Of a DNA stretch of 64,000 bases, positions 27,824 to 36,805 are shown one piece after another. The translations under genes were made by a program, and so were the position numbers. Below the pieces are notes generated by a model. The model made no database searches, was not told the DNA's origin, and saw only the letters and a list, made by a program, of their open reading frames with translations. Position 1 is the first letter of the stretch; every line of letters starts with the position of its first letter. This DNA is from Alphaproteobacteria bacterium (lineage in GTDB: Bacteria; Pseudomonadota; Alphaproteobacteria; Rhodobacterales; Rhodobacteraceae). Location: positions 1-64,000 of the forward strand of contig JAUHZO010000020.1 of the NCBI GenBank assembly GCA_030425925.1. The letters are read 5' to 3'.

Positions 27824-30481
27824 TTAGACCAGGCGCGGGTTCGGCTTGCCGCCGTCGATGTCGTATTTCTTGAGTGCCGCTTCGAGGTCCTTGTCACTGA
27901 CCGACCCTTCGCGCCACAGATCCACCATGGCCGCCGCCGCGATGTGGTTGGCATCCACCTCGAAAAAGCGCCGCAGGTTCACCCGGCTGTCCGACCGGCC
28001 ATAGCCGTCCGTGCCCAGCACCGTGTAGCGCCCCGGCACGCAGGGCCGGATCTGTTCGGCATAGTTCTTCATGTAGTCGGTCGCGGCGATGAACGGCCCC
28101 TTGGCCCCGTCGAACAACTCGGACGCATAGGCCCGGCGCGGTTCGGCAAACGGGTTGAGCCGGTTGAACCGCGCCGCGTCCTGACAATCCCGCGCCAGTT
28201 CGTTGAACGAGGTGGCCGACCAGATATCGGAGGTCACGCCGAAATCCTCTTTCAGCATCTCCGCCGCCTGGATCGCCTGCACCAGAATGGTGCCAGAGCC
28301 GATCAGGTTGACGTGCTTCTTGCCCGGACGGGCCGTCTTCTGCATCCGGTAGAGGCCCTTGATGATGCCCTCTTCGGAGCCCATGGGCATTTCGGGATGG
28401 CTGTAATTCTCGTTCATCAGGGTCAGGTAGAAATACACGTCCTCCTGATCCACGAACATCCGTTTGAGCCCGTGCTGCACGATCACCGCCACTTCGTAGC
28501 TGAAGGTCGGATCGTAGCTGATGCAGTTGGGAATGGTGCTGGCAAGGATGTGGCTGTGCCCGTCTTCGTGCTGCAGGCCTTCGCCGTTCAGCGTGGTGCG
28601 CCCCGCCGTACCGCCCAGCATGAAGCCGCGGGCGCGGCTGTCGCCGGCCGCCCAGGCCAGATCGCCGATCCGCTGGAAGCCGAACATCGAATAGTAGATG
28701 TAGAACGGGATCATCGGCACGCCGTGGTTGGAATAGGCCGTCGCCGCCGCGATCCAGTCGGCCATGGCGCCGGCTTCGTTGATGCCTTCCTGAAGCACCT
28801 GACCGGATTCGGATTCCTTGTAATAGGACATCTGTTCGCGGTCTTCGGGCGTGTAAAGCTGGCCCTTGGGGTTGTAGATCCCGACCGAGCGGAACAGCCC
28901 CTCCATCCCGAAGGTGCGGCTTTCGTCCGGGACGATGGGCACCACGCGGCTGCCGATCTTCTTGTCCCGCAAAAGCGTGGTCAGGATGCGGACAAAGGCC
29001 ATCGTGGTGGAAATCTCACGGTCGCCCGTGCTTTGCAGTTCCTTCTTGAAGGCGTCCAGTTCCGGGATTTCCAGCTTGGGCACCTCGGAATGACGCACGG
29101 GGAAGGCCCCGCCCAGCTCACGCCGCCGTTCAGCCAGATAGGCTTTTTGCGCGTTGTTCAGGCTGACAAAAGGCACATCCTTTTCCAGCTCTTCATCCGT
29201 GACCGGGATCTTGAAGCGGTCGCGCATCTGCTTGAGCTGGTCGACCTGCATCTTCTTTTGCTGGTGGGTGGTGTTCTGGCCTTCGCCCGCCGAACCCATC
29301 CCGTAGCCCTTGACCGTCTTCACGAGGATCACGGTAGGGGTACCTTCGGCCTTCGTCGCGCGCAGGAAGGCGTTATAGACCTTCTTGGGGTCGTGCCCGC
29401 CACGCCGCAGCGCCCAGATCTGGTCGTCGGTCCAGTCTTTCACCAGTTCGGCGGTTTCGGGGTACTTGCCGAAGAAATGCTTGCGGATATAAGCGCCATC
29501 CTTCGACTTGAAGGTCTGATAGTCACCGTCCAGCGTTTCATCCATCAGCTGGCGCAGCTTGCCGGAGGTGTCCATCTCCAGCAACTCGTCCCAGCCCTTG
29601 CCCCACAACAGCTTGATCACGTCCCAGCCGGAGCCGCGGAAATCGCCCTCAAGCTCCTGCACGATCTTGGAGTTGCCGCGCACCGGGCCGTCAAGGCGCT
29701 GCAGGTTGCAGTTGACGACAAAGATCAGGTTGTCGAGCCCCTCGCGCGCGGCCAGAGCGATGGCACCGAGGCTTTCGGGTTCGTCCATCTCGCCATCGCC
29801 GAGGAAGGCCCAGACCTTGCGGTCGCCCATGTCGATATGGCCGCGGTTGTGCATGTATTTCATGAACCGCGCCTGGTAGATCGCCATCAGCGGGCCAAGA
29901 CCCATGGAAACCGTCGGGAACTGCCAATACTCCGGCATCAGCCAGGGGTGCGGGTAGGAGGACAGGCCGCCACCGGCCACCTCGGAGCGGAAGTTCTCCA
30001 GCTCTTCGACGCTGATCCGGCCTTCCATGAAGCTACGGGCGTAGATGCCGGGCACCACGTGGCCCTGGAAGAACACCAGGTCGCCGCCATGGATCGCGCT
30101 CTTGGAGCGCCAGAAGTGGTTCAGGCCCACATCGTACAGTGCGGCGGACGACGCAAAGGACGCGATGTGGCCACCGTATTCGCTGCTGACCTTGTTGCGC
30201 TTGACCACGGTCGCCATGGCATTCCAGCGATTGATGGTGCGGATGCGCCATTCCATCTCGTAATCGCCGGGCATGTCCACTTCGTCATCGGGCGAGATGG
30301 TGTTCTGATAGGGCGTCGTGGCGCTGAAGGGCAGTTTCGCCCCGGCGGCGCGGGCCGATTGCACGGCCTTGTCGAGCAGGAAATGCGCGCGGTCGGCACC
30401 GTCGCGTTCGATCACATCGTCGATGGCCTCCTGCCATTCCTGCGATTCTGTCGGGTCAATATCCTGGGGAGTGTCTTTCAT
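27824..30481 (-). CDS. aceE: Pyruvate dehydrogenase E1, homodimeric type
   Basis: This 885-aa thiamine diphosphate enzyme decarboxylates pyruvate and acetylates the lipoyl group of E2. The TPP motif begins GDGEMDEPESLGAIALA and closes at VNCNLQRLDG. Length and sequence match the E. coli-type AceE. First gene of aceE-aceF-lpdA, with GAGG ahead of the ATG. An unusually neat inverted repeat in the promoter (30519-30538) suggests repressor control. Confidence 0.98.
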   Translation of the reverse strand: MKDTPQDIDPTESQEWQEAIDDVIERDGADRAHFLLDKAVQSARAAGAKLPFSATTPYQNTISPDDEVDMPGDYEMEWRIRTINRWNAMATVVKRNKVSSEYGGHIASFASSAALYDVGLNHFWRSKSAIHGGDLVFFQGHVVPGIYARSFMEGRISVEELENFRSEVAGGGLSSYPHPWLMPEYWQFPTVSMGLGPLMAIYQARFMKYMHNRGHIDMGDRKVWAFLGDGEMDEPESLGAIALAAREGLDNLIFVVNCNLQRLDGPVRGNSKIVQELEGDFRGSGWDVIKLLWGKGWDELLEMDTSGKLRQLMDETLDGDYQTFKSKDGAYIRKHFFGKYPETAELVKDWTDDQIWALRRGGHDPKKVYNAFLRATKAEGTPTVILVKTVKGYGMGSAGEGQNTTHQQKKMQVDQLKQMRDRFKIPVTDEELEKDVPFVSLNNAQKAYLAERRRELGGAFPVRHSEVPKLEIPELDAFKKELQSTGDREISTTMAFVRILTTLLRDKKIGSRVVPIVPDESRTFGMEGLFRSVGIYNPKGQLYTPEDREQMSYYKESESGQVLQEGINEAGAMADWIAAATAYSNHGVPMIPFYIYYSMFGFQRIGDLAWAAGDSRARGFMLGGTAGRTTLNGEGLQHEDGHSHILASTIPNCISYDPTFSYEVAVIVQHGLKRMFVDQEDVYFYLTLMNENYSHPEMPMGSEEGIIKGLYRMQKTARPGKKHVNLIGSGTILVQAIQAAEMLKEDFGVTSDIWSATSFNELARDCQDAARFNRLNPFAEPRRAYASELFDGAKGPFIAATDYMKNYAEQIRPCVPGRYTVLGTDGYGRSDSRVNLRRFFEVDANHIAAAAMVDLWREGSVSDKDLEAALKKYDIDGGKPNPRLV

Positions 30482-30518
30482 AGGTCCTCTTCCCTTTGAT
30501 GCACCGTGCGATGCGAAT

Positions 30519-30538
30519 TTGGTTTACCCCTAAACCAA
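30519..30538 (-). promoter_or_regulatory. Candidate operator upstream of aceE
   Basis: TTGGTTTACCCCTAAACCAA is a perfect 8-bp inverted repeat with a 4-base centre, 38 bases upstream of the aceE ATG. The half-sites TTGGT / ACCAA resemble those of the GntR-type PdhR operator but the spacing is wider. The rest of the 257-base gap up to 30738 holds no gene that I can support. Confidence 0.5.
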
Positions 30539-30738
30539 CCAGCCTGGCCTGCGGAATGCGGCATGGGGTCTACCCACTCCCCGCAATCCGCAACCGGGGG
30601 TTCCCAGTGCCCTAACATGCCGATTTCCGCAGCGGCAGCAGGGCGCGGGCATAGCGTCCATGCGTCGCGTGCATGGGTTTTGTTTAGCTTTAAGCATTCT
30701 TGCGTGACACACCCTGTTCGAGACAGTTCCTTGCACGC

Positions 30739-31674
30739 CTACCCCGTTTCCGCCGAAACCGACTGCCAGACACGGGCGGCCAGCGCATGGTCGCCAACGG
30801 CGATTCCGCGGAACAGGAAAGCCCTTGGCCCGGGTTGCACGGCCAGGTCCCGCTGCACGAGGTCGGTCAGGTCGGCAGCGATCCGCTCCGGCGGGACCAT
30901 GGGCTGCGGCATCGAAAGCTCTTGCTCGCGGTCGTCCACAACCACGGTGCCAAACGCGTCCAGCCCGTCGGGCAACCACGGCTTTGCCGCATCCGTCACG
31001 GTGGCGAACGCACCGTCCTTCATCCGGCGCGCATCAAGGAACGGCGCGCCGGCATAGGTGATCGGCAGCGATGTCACCACGATGTCGGCATCCTCGATCG
31101 CTGCCTCGGGGGTTGTCGCCGCTTCGGCCTCGAGCCCCATGTCGCGGGCCATGGCGCAGAGCTGGTCGAGGTTCTCGCGACCACGGCCATAGGCCCGGAT
31201 GCGCTTGAGCGGGTACAAACCCGCGAAAATCTCAAGATGGCTGCGCGCCTGCACGCCACAGCCCACAAAGCTCATCACCTGAGCGCCCGGATCGGCCAGC
31301 GGCCCCGCCGCAAGCGCCGAAAGCCCCGCCGTGCGTACGCCGGTGATCCACTCCGCATCCAGCAGCGCCCGGCATTCGCCGGTCTGCGCATCCAGCACCA
31401 TGATCGCCCCGGTGATCGACGGCAGGCCGCGGCCCGGGTTGTCCGGGCAGACCGTTACCGCCTTGACCACCGTCACGTCCGGGGTGCCGCCCGTGGCCAG
31501 CGTCGTCATCATGTAGCGCCCGTCGCCGGGCTGGATCACGGATTTGGGCGTGTTCAGCAGCCGCCCCTCGGCCTTGGCCAGCACGGCGGCGCGAATCGCG
31601 GCCACCACCTCGGCCGATGTGATCCCCAACCCCTGCAGCGCCTCATCGTTCAGAACGCGGGGGGAAAAGGGCAT
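30739..31674 (-). CDS. Ornithine cyclodeaminase / mu-crystallin family protein
   Basis: This 311-aa protein has the family hallmarks: N-terminal substrate domain (GDGRYMMTTLATG, VVKAVTVCPDNPGRGLPS), then a Rossmann fold (VMSFVGCGVQARSHLE) and DADIVVTSLP. Members include ornithine cyclodeaminase, alanine dehydrogenase and ketimine reductases, so the substrate is not certain. It starts 3 bases after rmuC and is probably co-transcribed with mutL-rmuC, an unexpected partner. Confidence 0.88.
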   Translation of the reverse strand: MPFSPRVLNDEALQGLGITSAEVVAAIRAAVLAKAEGRLLNTPKSVIQPGDGRYMMTTLATGGTPDVTVVKAVTVCPDNPGRGLPSITGAIMVLDAQTGECRALLDAEWITGVRTAGLSALAAGPLADPGAQVMSFVGCGVQARSHLEIFAGLYPLKRIRAYGRGRENLDQLCAMARDMGLEAEAATTPEAAIEDADIVVTSLPITYAGAPFLDARRMKDGAFATVTDAAKPWLPDGLDAFGTVVVDDREQELSMPQPMVPPERIAADLTDLVQRDLAVQPGPRAFLFRGIAVGDHALAARVWQSVSAETG

Positions 31675-31677
31675 GGG

Positions 31678-32847
31678 CTACTCTCCGGGTTTGGTCAGCT
31701 TGACAACAGCGTCATCCTCGCGCGCCAATTCCTCGAAGTCAAAGTTATCCAGCCGCCGCGCCCGTTTCCCGGCCTTGTCGGCGCTGATCTTGATGTCGCT
31801 GATATCCTTGGCCGCCTGCCCGAAATGCCGGTCCAGATTGTCCACCCGCGCGCCCAGGCGCTCCACATCGGTGTTCAGCAGATGCAATTCGCGCCGGATC
31901 GCGCTGGCCTGTTCGCGCATGCGCGCATCCTTGAGGATCGCGCGCATGGTGTTCAGCGTGGCCATGCAAGTGGTGGGCGAAACGATCCAGACGCGGTGGT
32001 TGAAACCCTCGCGCACCACTTCGGGGAAGTTGGCGTGCAGTTCGGCATAGATTGCCTCGGAGGGCAGGAACATCAGCGCGCCATCGGCGGTTTCGCCTTC
32101 GAGGATGTAGCGCTCGGCAATGTCGCGGATGTGCTTGCGCACCGACAGGCGCAGCTGTTGCGCGGCGCGGGTCAGCTGGTCTTGCGTCTCGGCCCGGCGC
32201 AGCGCCTCGTAGCCTTCCAGCGGGAACTTGGCGTCGACGACGATGGGACCCGGCGGTTTGGGCAGGTGGATCAGACAATCGGCGCGCTTGCCGTTCGACA
32301 GGGTGGCCTGCAGCGTGAAACTGCCCGCGGGCAGAGCCTTGGTGACGATGTCGTTCAGCTGGATCTCGCCAAACGCGCCGCGGGTCTGCTTGTTGGACAG
32401 GATGTCCTGCAGGCTGAGCACGTCGCCGGACAGCTTGGTGATGTTTTCCTGCGCCTTGTCGATCACCTGCAGACGCTGTTGCAACTCGCCCAGGCTGTGC
32501 GACGTCCGGCGCGCGGCACCTTGGAGGTTTTCACTCATGCGCTCCTGCACCTCGGCCAGCCGCCGCTCCATCAGCTGCAGCACGGCGGTCTGGCTTTGCG
32601 CCTGCGCTTCCGAGACGTGATGCAACCCGCCCGCCAGCCGCTCCTGCCCGTCGCTAAGGCCTTGGACACGCTGCCCCAGCTGGCCCAGCTGGTAGGCCAG
32701 AGGCTCTGCCAGCCGCGCCGACCGGCCCGCGGCGCGCACGGCGAGGATGAGCAGGATGAGGAAGAGCAACATCAAAGCCGCTCCGGCCAGCGTCGCCAGA
32801 ACAGCCGGGTCGTCCAGCGCAAAGCTCTGATTGCCGATCTGGATCAT
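31678..32847 (-). CDS. rmuC: RmuC family DNA recombination protein
   Basis: This 389-aa protein has an N-terminal membrane helix ([18 protein letters not shown]), a long coiled coil (~40-160), then the RmuC nuclease-like domain ([49 protein letters not shown]). RmuC limits inversions and structural rearrangement at repeats; the domain resembles PD-(D/E)XK nucleases. The start overlaps the mutL stop (ATGA), fixing it at MIQIGNQSF. Confidence 0.95.
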   Translation of the reverse strand: MIQIGNQSFALDDPAVLATLAGAALMLLFLILLILAVRAAGRSARLAEPLAYQLGQLGQRVQGLSDGQERLAGGLHHVSEAQAQSQTAVLQLMERRLAEVQERMSENLQGAARRTSHSLGELQQRLQVIDKAQENITKLSGDVLSLQDILSNKQTRGAFGEIQLNDIVTKALPAGSFTLQATLSNGKRADCLIHLPKPPGPIVVDAKFPLEGYEALRRAETQDQLTRAAQQLRLSVRKHIRDIAERYILEGETADGALMFLPSEAIYAELHANFPEVVREGFNHRVWIVSPTTCMATLNTMRAILKDARMREQASAIRRELHLLNTDVERLGARVDNLDRHFGQAAKDISDIKISADKAGKRARRLDNFDFEELAREDDAVVKLTKPGE

Positions 32848-34679
32848 GTGCGCCCGAACAGCCGTTCGATATCGGCCAGCTTGAGTTCGACATAGGTGGG
32901 GCGGCCATGGTTGCACTGGCCCGAATGCGGCGTCGCCTCCATCTCGCGCAGGAGCGCGTTCATCTCTTCGGCACGCATCACGCGCCCCGAGCGGATGGAG
33001 CCGTGGCAGGCGACGCGGCTGAGGATCGCCTCTATCCGCGTCTGAACGAGCGCGCTGGTGCCCATGTCGGCCAGTTCGTCGAGGATGTCCCGGATCAGCG
33101 CCTCGGCGTTGACTTCGCCCAGAAGCGCGGGGGTTTCGCGCACGGCGATGGCGCTGCCGCCGAAGGGCTCGATGGTCAGGCCCATGCGGGACAGATCCTC
33201 GGCGATGGCAAGCAGGCGGTCGCGGTCATCGGGGGAGAGGTCGACAATTTCGGGGATCAGCAAGGCCTGCGCGGCCACGCCACTGTCCGCCATCTGGCGT
33301 TTGAGTTTTTCATAGACCAGCCGTTCATGCGCGGCGTGCTGATCGACGATGACGATGCCGTCGGTCGTCTGGGCGATGATGTAGTTTTCGTGCACCTGCC
33401 CGCGGGCCGCGCCCAAAGGAAGGCTGTCGCGCGTCTCGTCGGGCTCTTGCGTGCCCGCCTCGACACGTCCCGACCAGCTTTCCGCCATGTCCGAAAACCC
33501 CGGCGCCTGCGCGGCATACGCCGCTTGCAGGGCCCGGGGCGACGGTCGGTCCATCTGGTAGACGCGCGGCGTCACCGGCTCCGGCGTCATCGCGCCCAGC
33601 GTGGCCCCGGCCACGGTGGATGACGCGCGGTGCCCGGCCTCGGCCAGGGCGTGCCGCAGGGCCGAGATGATCAGCCCGCGCACCAGCCCCGCATCGCGAA
33701 AGCGCACTTCGGACTTGGCCGGGTGCACGTTCACGTCAACAAGGTGCGGGTCGCAATCGACAAAGAGCGCCGCCGCCGGATACCGGTCGCGGCTGAGGAA
33801 ATCCGCATAGGCGGCGCGCAGGGCCCCGATCAGCAGCTTGTCCGTCACCGGGCGGCCGTTGACGAAGAGAGGCTGCGCCGTCGCCGATCCGCGCGAATAG
33901 GTGGGCAGGGCGGCATAGCCCGTCAGGCGAAACCCGTCGCGCGAGGCGTCGATGGGCAGCGCGTTGTCGGTGAACTCGGCCCCCAGTACCCGCGCCAGCC
34001 GCCCGCGCAGCGCATCGAACAGGTCGCCGGTTTCCGGATCGGCGCGGAACTTCACCTGCTCTGCCCCGCCCGAGACGTCGCGCAGGGTAAAGCCCACCGA
34101 CGGTTCTGCCATCGCCAGCCGCCGGATCACGTCGGTCACCGCCATGCCCTCGGCCCGATCGGAGCGCAGGAATTTCAGCCGGGCCGGCGTGGCATAGAAC
34201 AGGTCGCGCAGCGTCACGACGGTGCCCGCACCCAGCGCGCAGGGTCGCACCGGACCGGCCTGGCCGCCAGACACCGTGATCTCGGCGGCCTCCTGGCCCG
34301 CCGCCCGGCTCTGGATCGTCAGCCGGCCCACGGCGGCCAGCGAGGGCAGCGCCTCGCCTCGGAACCCGAAGGAATGGATGTCCAAGAGGTCCGAGCCGTC
34401 GATCTTGGACGTCGCATGGCGTGACAGCGCCAGCGGCAGGTCCGCCGCGCTCATGCCGCAGCCATCGTCGGTGATCCGGATCAGCGTCTTGCCGCCATCG
34501 GCAATGTCGATCTGGATCCGGCGCGCGCCCGCGTCGATGGCGTTTTCCACCAGTTCCTTCACCGCCGAAGCGGGGCGTTCCACCACCTCGCCCGCGGCGA
34601 TGCGATTCACCGCAGCCTCGTCCAGCTGGCGGATCACCGGGGGGCTTTGGGGGCGGATATTGCGGTCTTGCCGTGTCAT
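32844..34679 (-). CDS. mutL: MutL DNA mismatch repair protein
   Basis: This 611-aa protein is read from [10 protein letters not shown]; the frame opens upstream without similarity. N-terminal GHKL ATPase motifs are intact: [36 protein letters not shown]. After a variable linker (~340-430) the C-terminal dimerisation/endonuclease domain holds [15 protein letters not shown] and [12 protein letters not shown]. The DQHAAHER residues mark the endonuclease-type MutL of bacteria without MutH. It coordinates mismatch repair downstream of MutS. It is coupled to rmuC. Confidence 0.97.
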   Translation of the reverse strand: MTRQDRNIRPQSPPVIRQLDEAAVNRIAAGEVVERPASAVKELVENAIDAGARRIQIDIADGGKTLIRITDDGCGMSAADLPLALSRHATSKIDGSDLLDIHSFGFRGEALPSLAAVGRLTIQSRAAGQEAAEITVSGGQAGPVRPCALGAGTVVTLRDLFYATPARLKFLRSDRAEGMAVTDVIRRLAMAEPSVGFTLRDVSGGAEQVKFRADPETGDLFDALRGRLARVLGAEFTDNALPIDASRDGFRLTGYAALPTYSRGSATAQPLFVNGRPVTDKLLIGALRAAYADFLSRDRYPAAALFVDCDPHLVDVNVHPAKSEVRFRDAGLVRGLIISALRHALAEAGHRASSTVAGATLGAMTPEPVTPRVYQMDRPSPRALQAAYAAQAPGFSDMAESWSGRVEAGTQEPDETRDSLPLGAARGQVHENYIIAQTTDGIVIVDQHAAHERLVYEKLKRQMADSGVAAQALLIPEIVDLSPDDRDRLLAIAEDLSRMGLTIEPFGGSAIAVRETPALLGEVNAEALIRDILDELADMGTSALVQTRIEAILSRVACHGSIRSGRVMRAEEMNALLREMEATPHSGQCNHGRPTYVELKLADIERLFGRT

Positions 34680-34791
34680 CGCACAAGACTTAGCAGGGTG
34701 CCCGCGATTCTGGAATGGGGGATTGCCACGACCTGCGTGGGCTTCCAGCCACATGTCGCAGCGCGGCGAAACAATCGTTAAAATTCTGCGC

Positions 34792-34819
34792 TTGCAAAGT
34801 CACAAAGTTTTATTAACAT
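34792..34819 (+). promoter_or_regulatory. Candidate promoter of the 32-aa gene
   Basis: TTGCAA (34792-34797) and TAACAT (34814-34819) are 16 bases apart in an AT-rich patch that stands out from the GC-rich surroundings. It would give a leader of ~35 bases before the ATG at 34859. The same patch may also serve mutL on the other strand. Confidence 0.4.
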
Positions 34820-34858
34820 TTTGATGACAAAGCAGGCAAACCTGCCCAAGGAGTCATC

Positions 34859-34957
34859 ATGCTGGTCCCTCTGATCACCTACGAAACCATTTCGGCCCTG
34901 TATGGCGAGCCGTTCGCCAAGACGTGGTTCCGCCCCGTCTCGCTTGTCAAGCGCTGA
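34859..34957 (+). CDS. Very small protein of unknown function (32 aa)
   Basis: The frame codes for a 32-aa peptide beginning MLVPLITYETISALYGEP and ending SLVKR. Evidence that it is real: a consensus ribosome site AAGGAG six bases before the ATG, an AT-rich promoter-like region just upstream, codon use like a normal gene, and a stop (34957) that ends exactly one base before the convergent puuD gene. It is basic at the C terminus and has no signal peptide or membrane helix. No function can be assigned. Confidence 0.6.
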   Translation: MLVPLITYETISALYGEPFAKTWFRPVSLVKR

Positions 34958-36181
34958 TCACCCGCCCGTCGCGGCCGCGTACCAGGCGCGGATCGCGGCG
35001 CGCTCGTCCTCTTCCATCCACGCCAGATTGGCCGGTGGCATGGCGTGGCTGAGCCCCGATTGCAGGTAGATCGCCCGCGCCTGTTGCGCGATCTGGGCCT
35101 CAGTCTCCAGCCGCACGCCCTTGGGCGGCCAGAGCAACCCGTCCCAGGCAGGCTCGGCCGCGTGACACATGGAACAGCGGCCCAGCACGATGTCATGCAC
35201 CTCCTGGAACCCGTCCGCCTGCACAAAGCGCAGCGCCGCGCCCTGCGCCTCTTCCGGGTCGTCGCTGCGGAACATCGGTGCCGTCGACAGGCCCATGATC
35301 ATCAGGAACAGGATCGTCGTCGCCGCCCAGGTCCACCAAGGCGTGCCCTTGCGCGCATGCATCGAGTTGAAGAAGTGCCGGATCGTGACCCCCATCAGGA
35401 ACACCAGGCTGGCGATCAGCCAGGTGTAGTCCGTGGCAAAGGCCAGCGGGTAATGGTTCGACAGCATCAGGAAGATGACCGGCAGGGTCAGGTAGTTGTT
35501 ATGGGTCGACCGCTGCTTGGCGATCCGGCCGTATTTGGCATCCGGCGTGCGCCCCGCGATCAGGTCGGCCACCACGATCTTCTGGTTGGGGATGATGACA
35601 TGCGCGACGTTGCCCGTCATCAGCGTGGCGGTGAACGCCCCCAGATGCAGCATCGCCGCACGGCCGGAAAACACCTGCGTATACCCCCAGGCCATCACCA
35701 CCAGCACTCCGAACAGCGCCACCATCAGCCAGGTCTGGTCGCTGTCCACGAAGACCTTGCAGAGCGTGTCATAGATCACCCAGCCCAGGGCCAGCGACAG
35801 GACCGAGATCGCGATCGCCTGCCAGGCGGCCAGGTCCATCACGTTGGCGTCGATCAGGTAGAACTCTGCCCCGAAATAATAGACCACGATCAGCAGGGCA
35901 AAGCCCGAAAACCACGTCCAGTAGCTTTCCCATTTGAACCATTTCAGGTCCGGCGGCATGGCGGCCGGGGCCACGAGGTATTTCTGGATGTGGTAGAACC
36001 CGCCGCCATGCACCTGCCATTCCTCGCCATCGGCGCCCGAGGCAAGGTTGCGGTCGCGGTGCAGGCCCAGATCCAGCGCGATGAAATAGAAGGACGACCC
36101 GATCCAGGCAATCGCGGTGATGACATGCAGCCAGCGGATGGCGAATTCGGCCCAGGCCCCGATTGCGGCAAGATCGTACAT
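34958..36181 (-). CDS. puuD: Urate hydroxylase PuuD, membrane type with cytochrome c domain
   Basis: This 407-aa protein has about eight membrane helices (first: FAIRWLHVITAIAWIGSSFYF) followed by a C-terminal cytochrome c domain with the heme motif CSMCH near residue 341 and methionines near the end (AMPPANLAWM). It oxidises urate to 5-hydroxyisourate in bacteria lacking soluble uricase and feeds electrons to the respiratory chain. No other purine catabolism gene is in the window. It is divergent from a rhodanese and convergent with the 32-aa gene. Confidence 0.93.
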   Translation of the reverse strand: MYDLAAIGAWAEFAIRWLHVITAIAWIGSSFYFIALDLGLHRDRNLASGADGEEWQVHGGGFYHIQKYLVAPAAMPPDLKWFKWESYWTWFSGFALLIVVYYFGAEFYLIDANVMDLAAWQAIAISVLSLALGWVIYDTLCKVFVDSDQTWLMVALFGVLVVMAWGYTQVFSGRAAMLHLGAFTATLMTGNVAHVIIPNQKIVVADLIAGRTPDAKYGRIAKQRSTHNNYLTLPVIFLMLSNHYPLAFATDYTWLIASLVFLMGVTIRHFFNSMHARKGTPWWTWAATTILFLMIMGLSTAPMFRSDDPEEAQGAALRFVQADGFQEVHDIVLGRCSMCHAAEPAWDGLLWPPKGVRLETEAQIAQQARAIYLQSGLSHAMPPANLAWMEEDERAAIRAWYAAATGG

Positions 36182-36346
36182 GCTGTCCCCTTCTCATTGG
36201 CCTGCACAGTGACCGGAGCACGCTAGCCCCGCGGGCGCACAAGGAAAAGATGGCATTGCCACAGATCCGGCGGAACGCAGGCGGTCCGTTGCATGCAGGA
36301 ACGCTCTGCGCCATCTTGCGTGCAAACGCAGCGAAGGGAATACGCG

Positions 36347-36721
36347 ATGAAATCCGAAATGGTGGGAGCGGCCACGTTCGAAACCTGGACCGTGGACGAG
36401 GTCGAGACCGGGCTGAACGCCGGCGAAGTCGTGCTGATCGACGTCCGCACACCGCAAGAGTACATGTTCGAACATGTCGAGGGCGCGCTTCTGATGCCCA
36501 TGACCTTCTTCAACGCCGCCACGCTGCCCGGCCAGTCGGACAAGCGCATCGTGTTCCATTGCGGATCGGGTGTGCGGTCGGAAAAGGTCTCTCGGGCCGC
36601 CATCGAGGCGGGATTTGACCGTATTGCCCATATGGAAGGCGGGTTTGGCGCGTGGAAAGCGGCCAAGAAGCCGTATATCGGCACCAACATGGCGACGGGC
36701 GCGCCACACCGGGTGGGCTGA
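36347..36721 (+). CDS. Rhodanese-like sulfurtransferase, cytoplasmic
   Basis: This 124-aa single rhodanese domain keeps the catalytic loop (FHCGSGVRS) with the active cysteine, plus DVRTPQEYMFEHVEGA and MEGGFGAWKAA. The start MKSEMVG follows AAGGGA. There is no signal peptide, so it should carry persulfide sulfur in the cytoplasm. It is divergent from puuD; a large inverted repeat follows it. Confidence 0.93.
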   Translation: MKSEMVGAATFETWTVDEVETGLNAGEVVLIDVRTPQEYMFEHVEGALLMPMTFFNAATLPGQSDKRIVFHCGSGVRSEKVSRAAIEAGFDRIAHMEGGFGAWKAAKKPYIGTNMATGAPHRVG

Positions 36722-36736
36722 CAGGTCCGGACGCGC

Positions 36737-36793
36737 GGTGCGCTGTAGCGCACCCTACGGATATGCCGGAGGTAGGGTGCGCGACAGCGCACC
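36737..36793. repeat. Long inverted repeat between convergent genes
   Basis: The 22-base arms (36737-36758 and 36772-36793) match at 21 of 22 positions with a 13-base loop, built on GTAGGGTGCGC. The element lies 16 bases past the rhodanese stop and 13 before the aminotransferase stop. It looks like a dispersed palindromic element that also serves as a two-way terminator. Confidence 0.7.
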
Positions 36794-36805
36794 TTCTCCC
36801 TGCAA

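Noticed and set aside
26231-30499. A very long plus-strand open frame (1422 codons) opposite pyruvate dehydrogenase
   Set aside because: It is antisense to aceE, aceF and lpdA, which have full motifs. The frame stays open because of high GC content and codon bias; its translation is Arg/His/Gln-rich with no domain.
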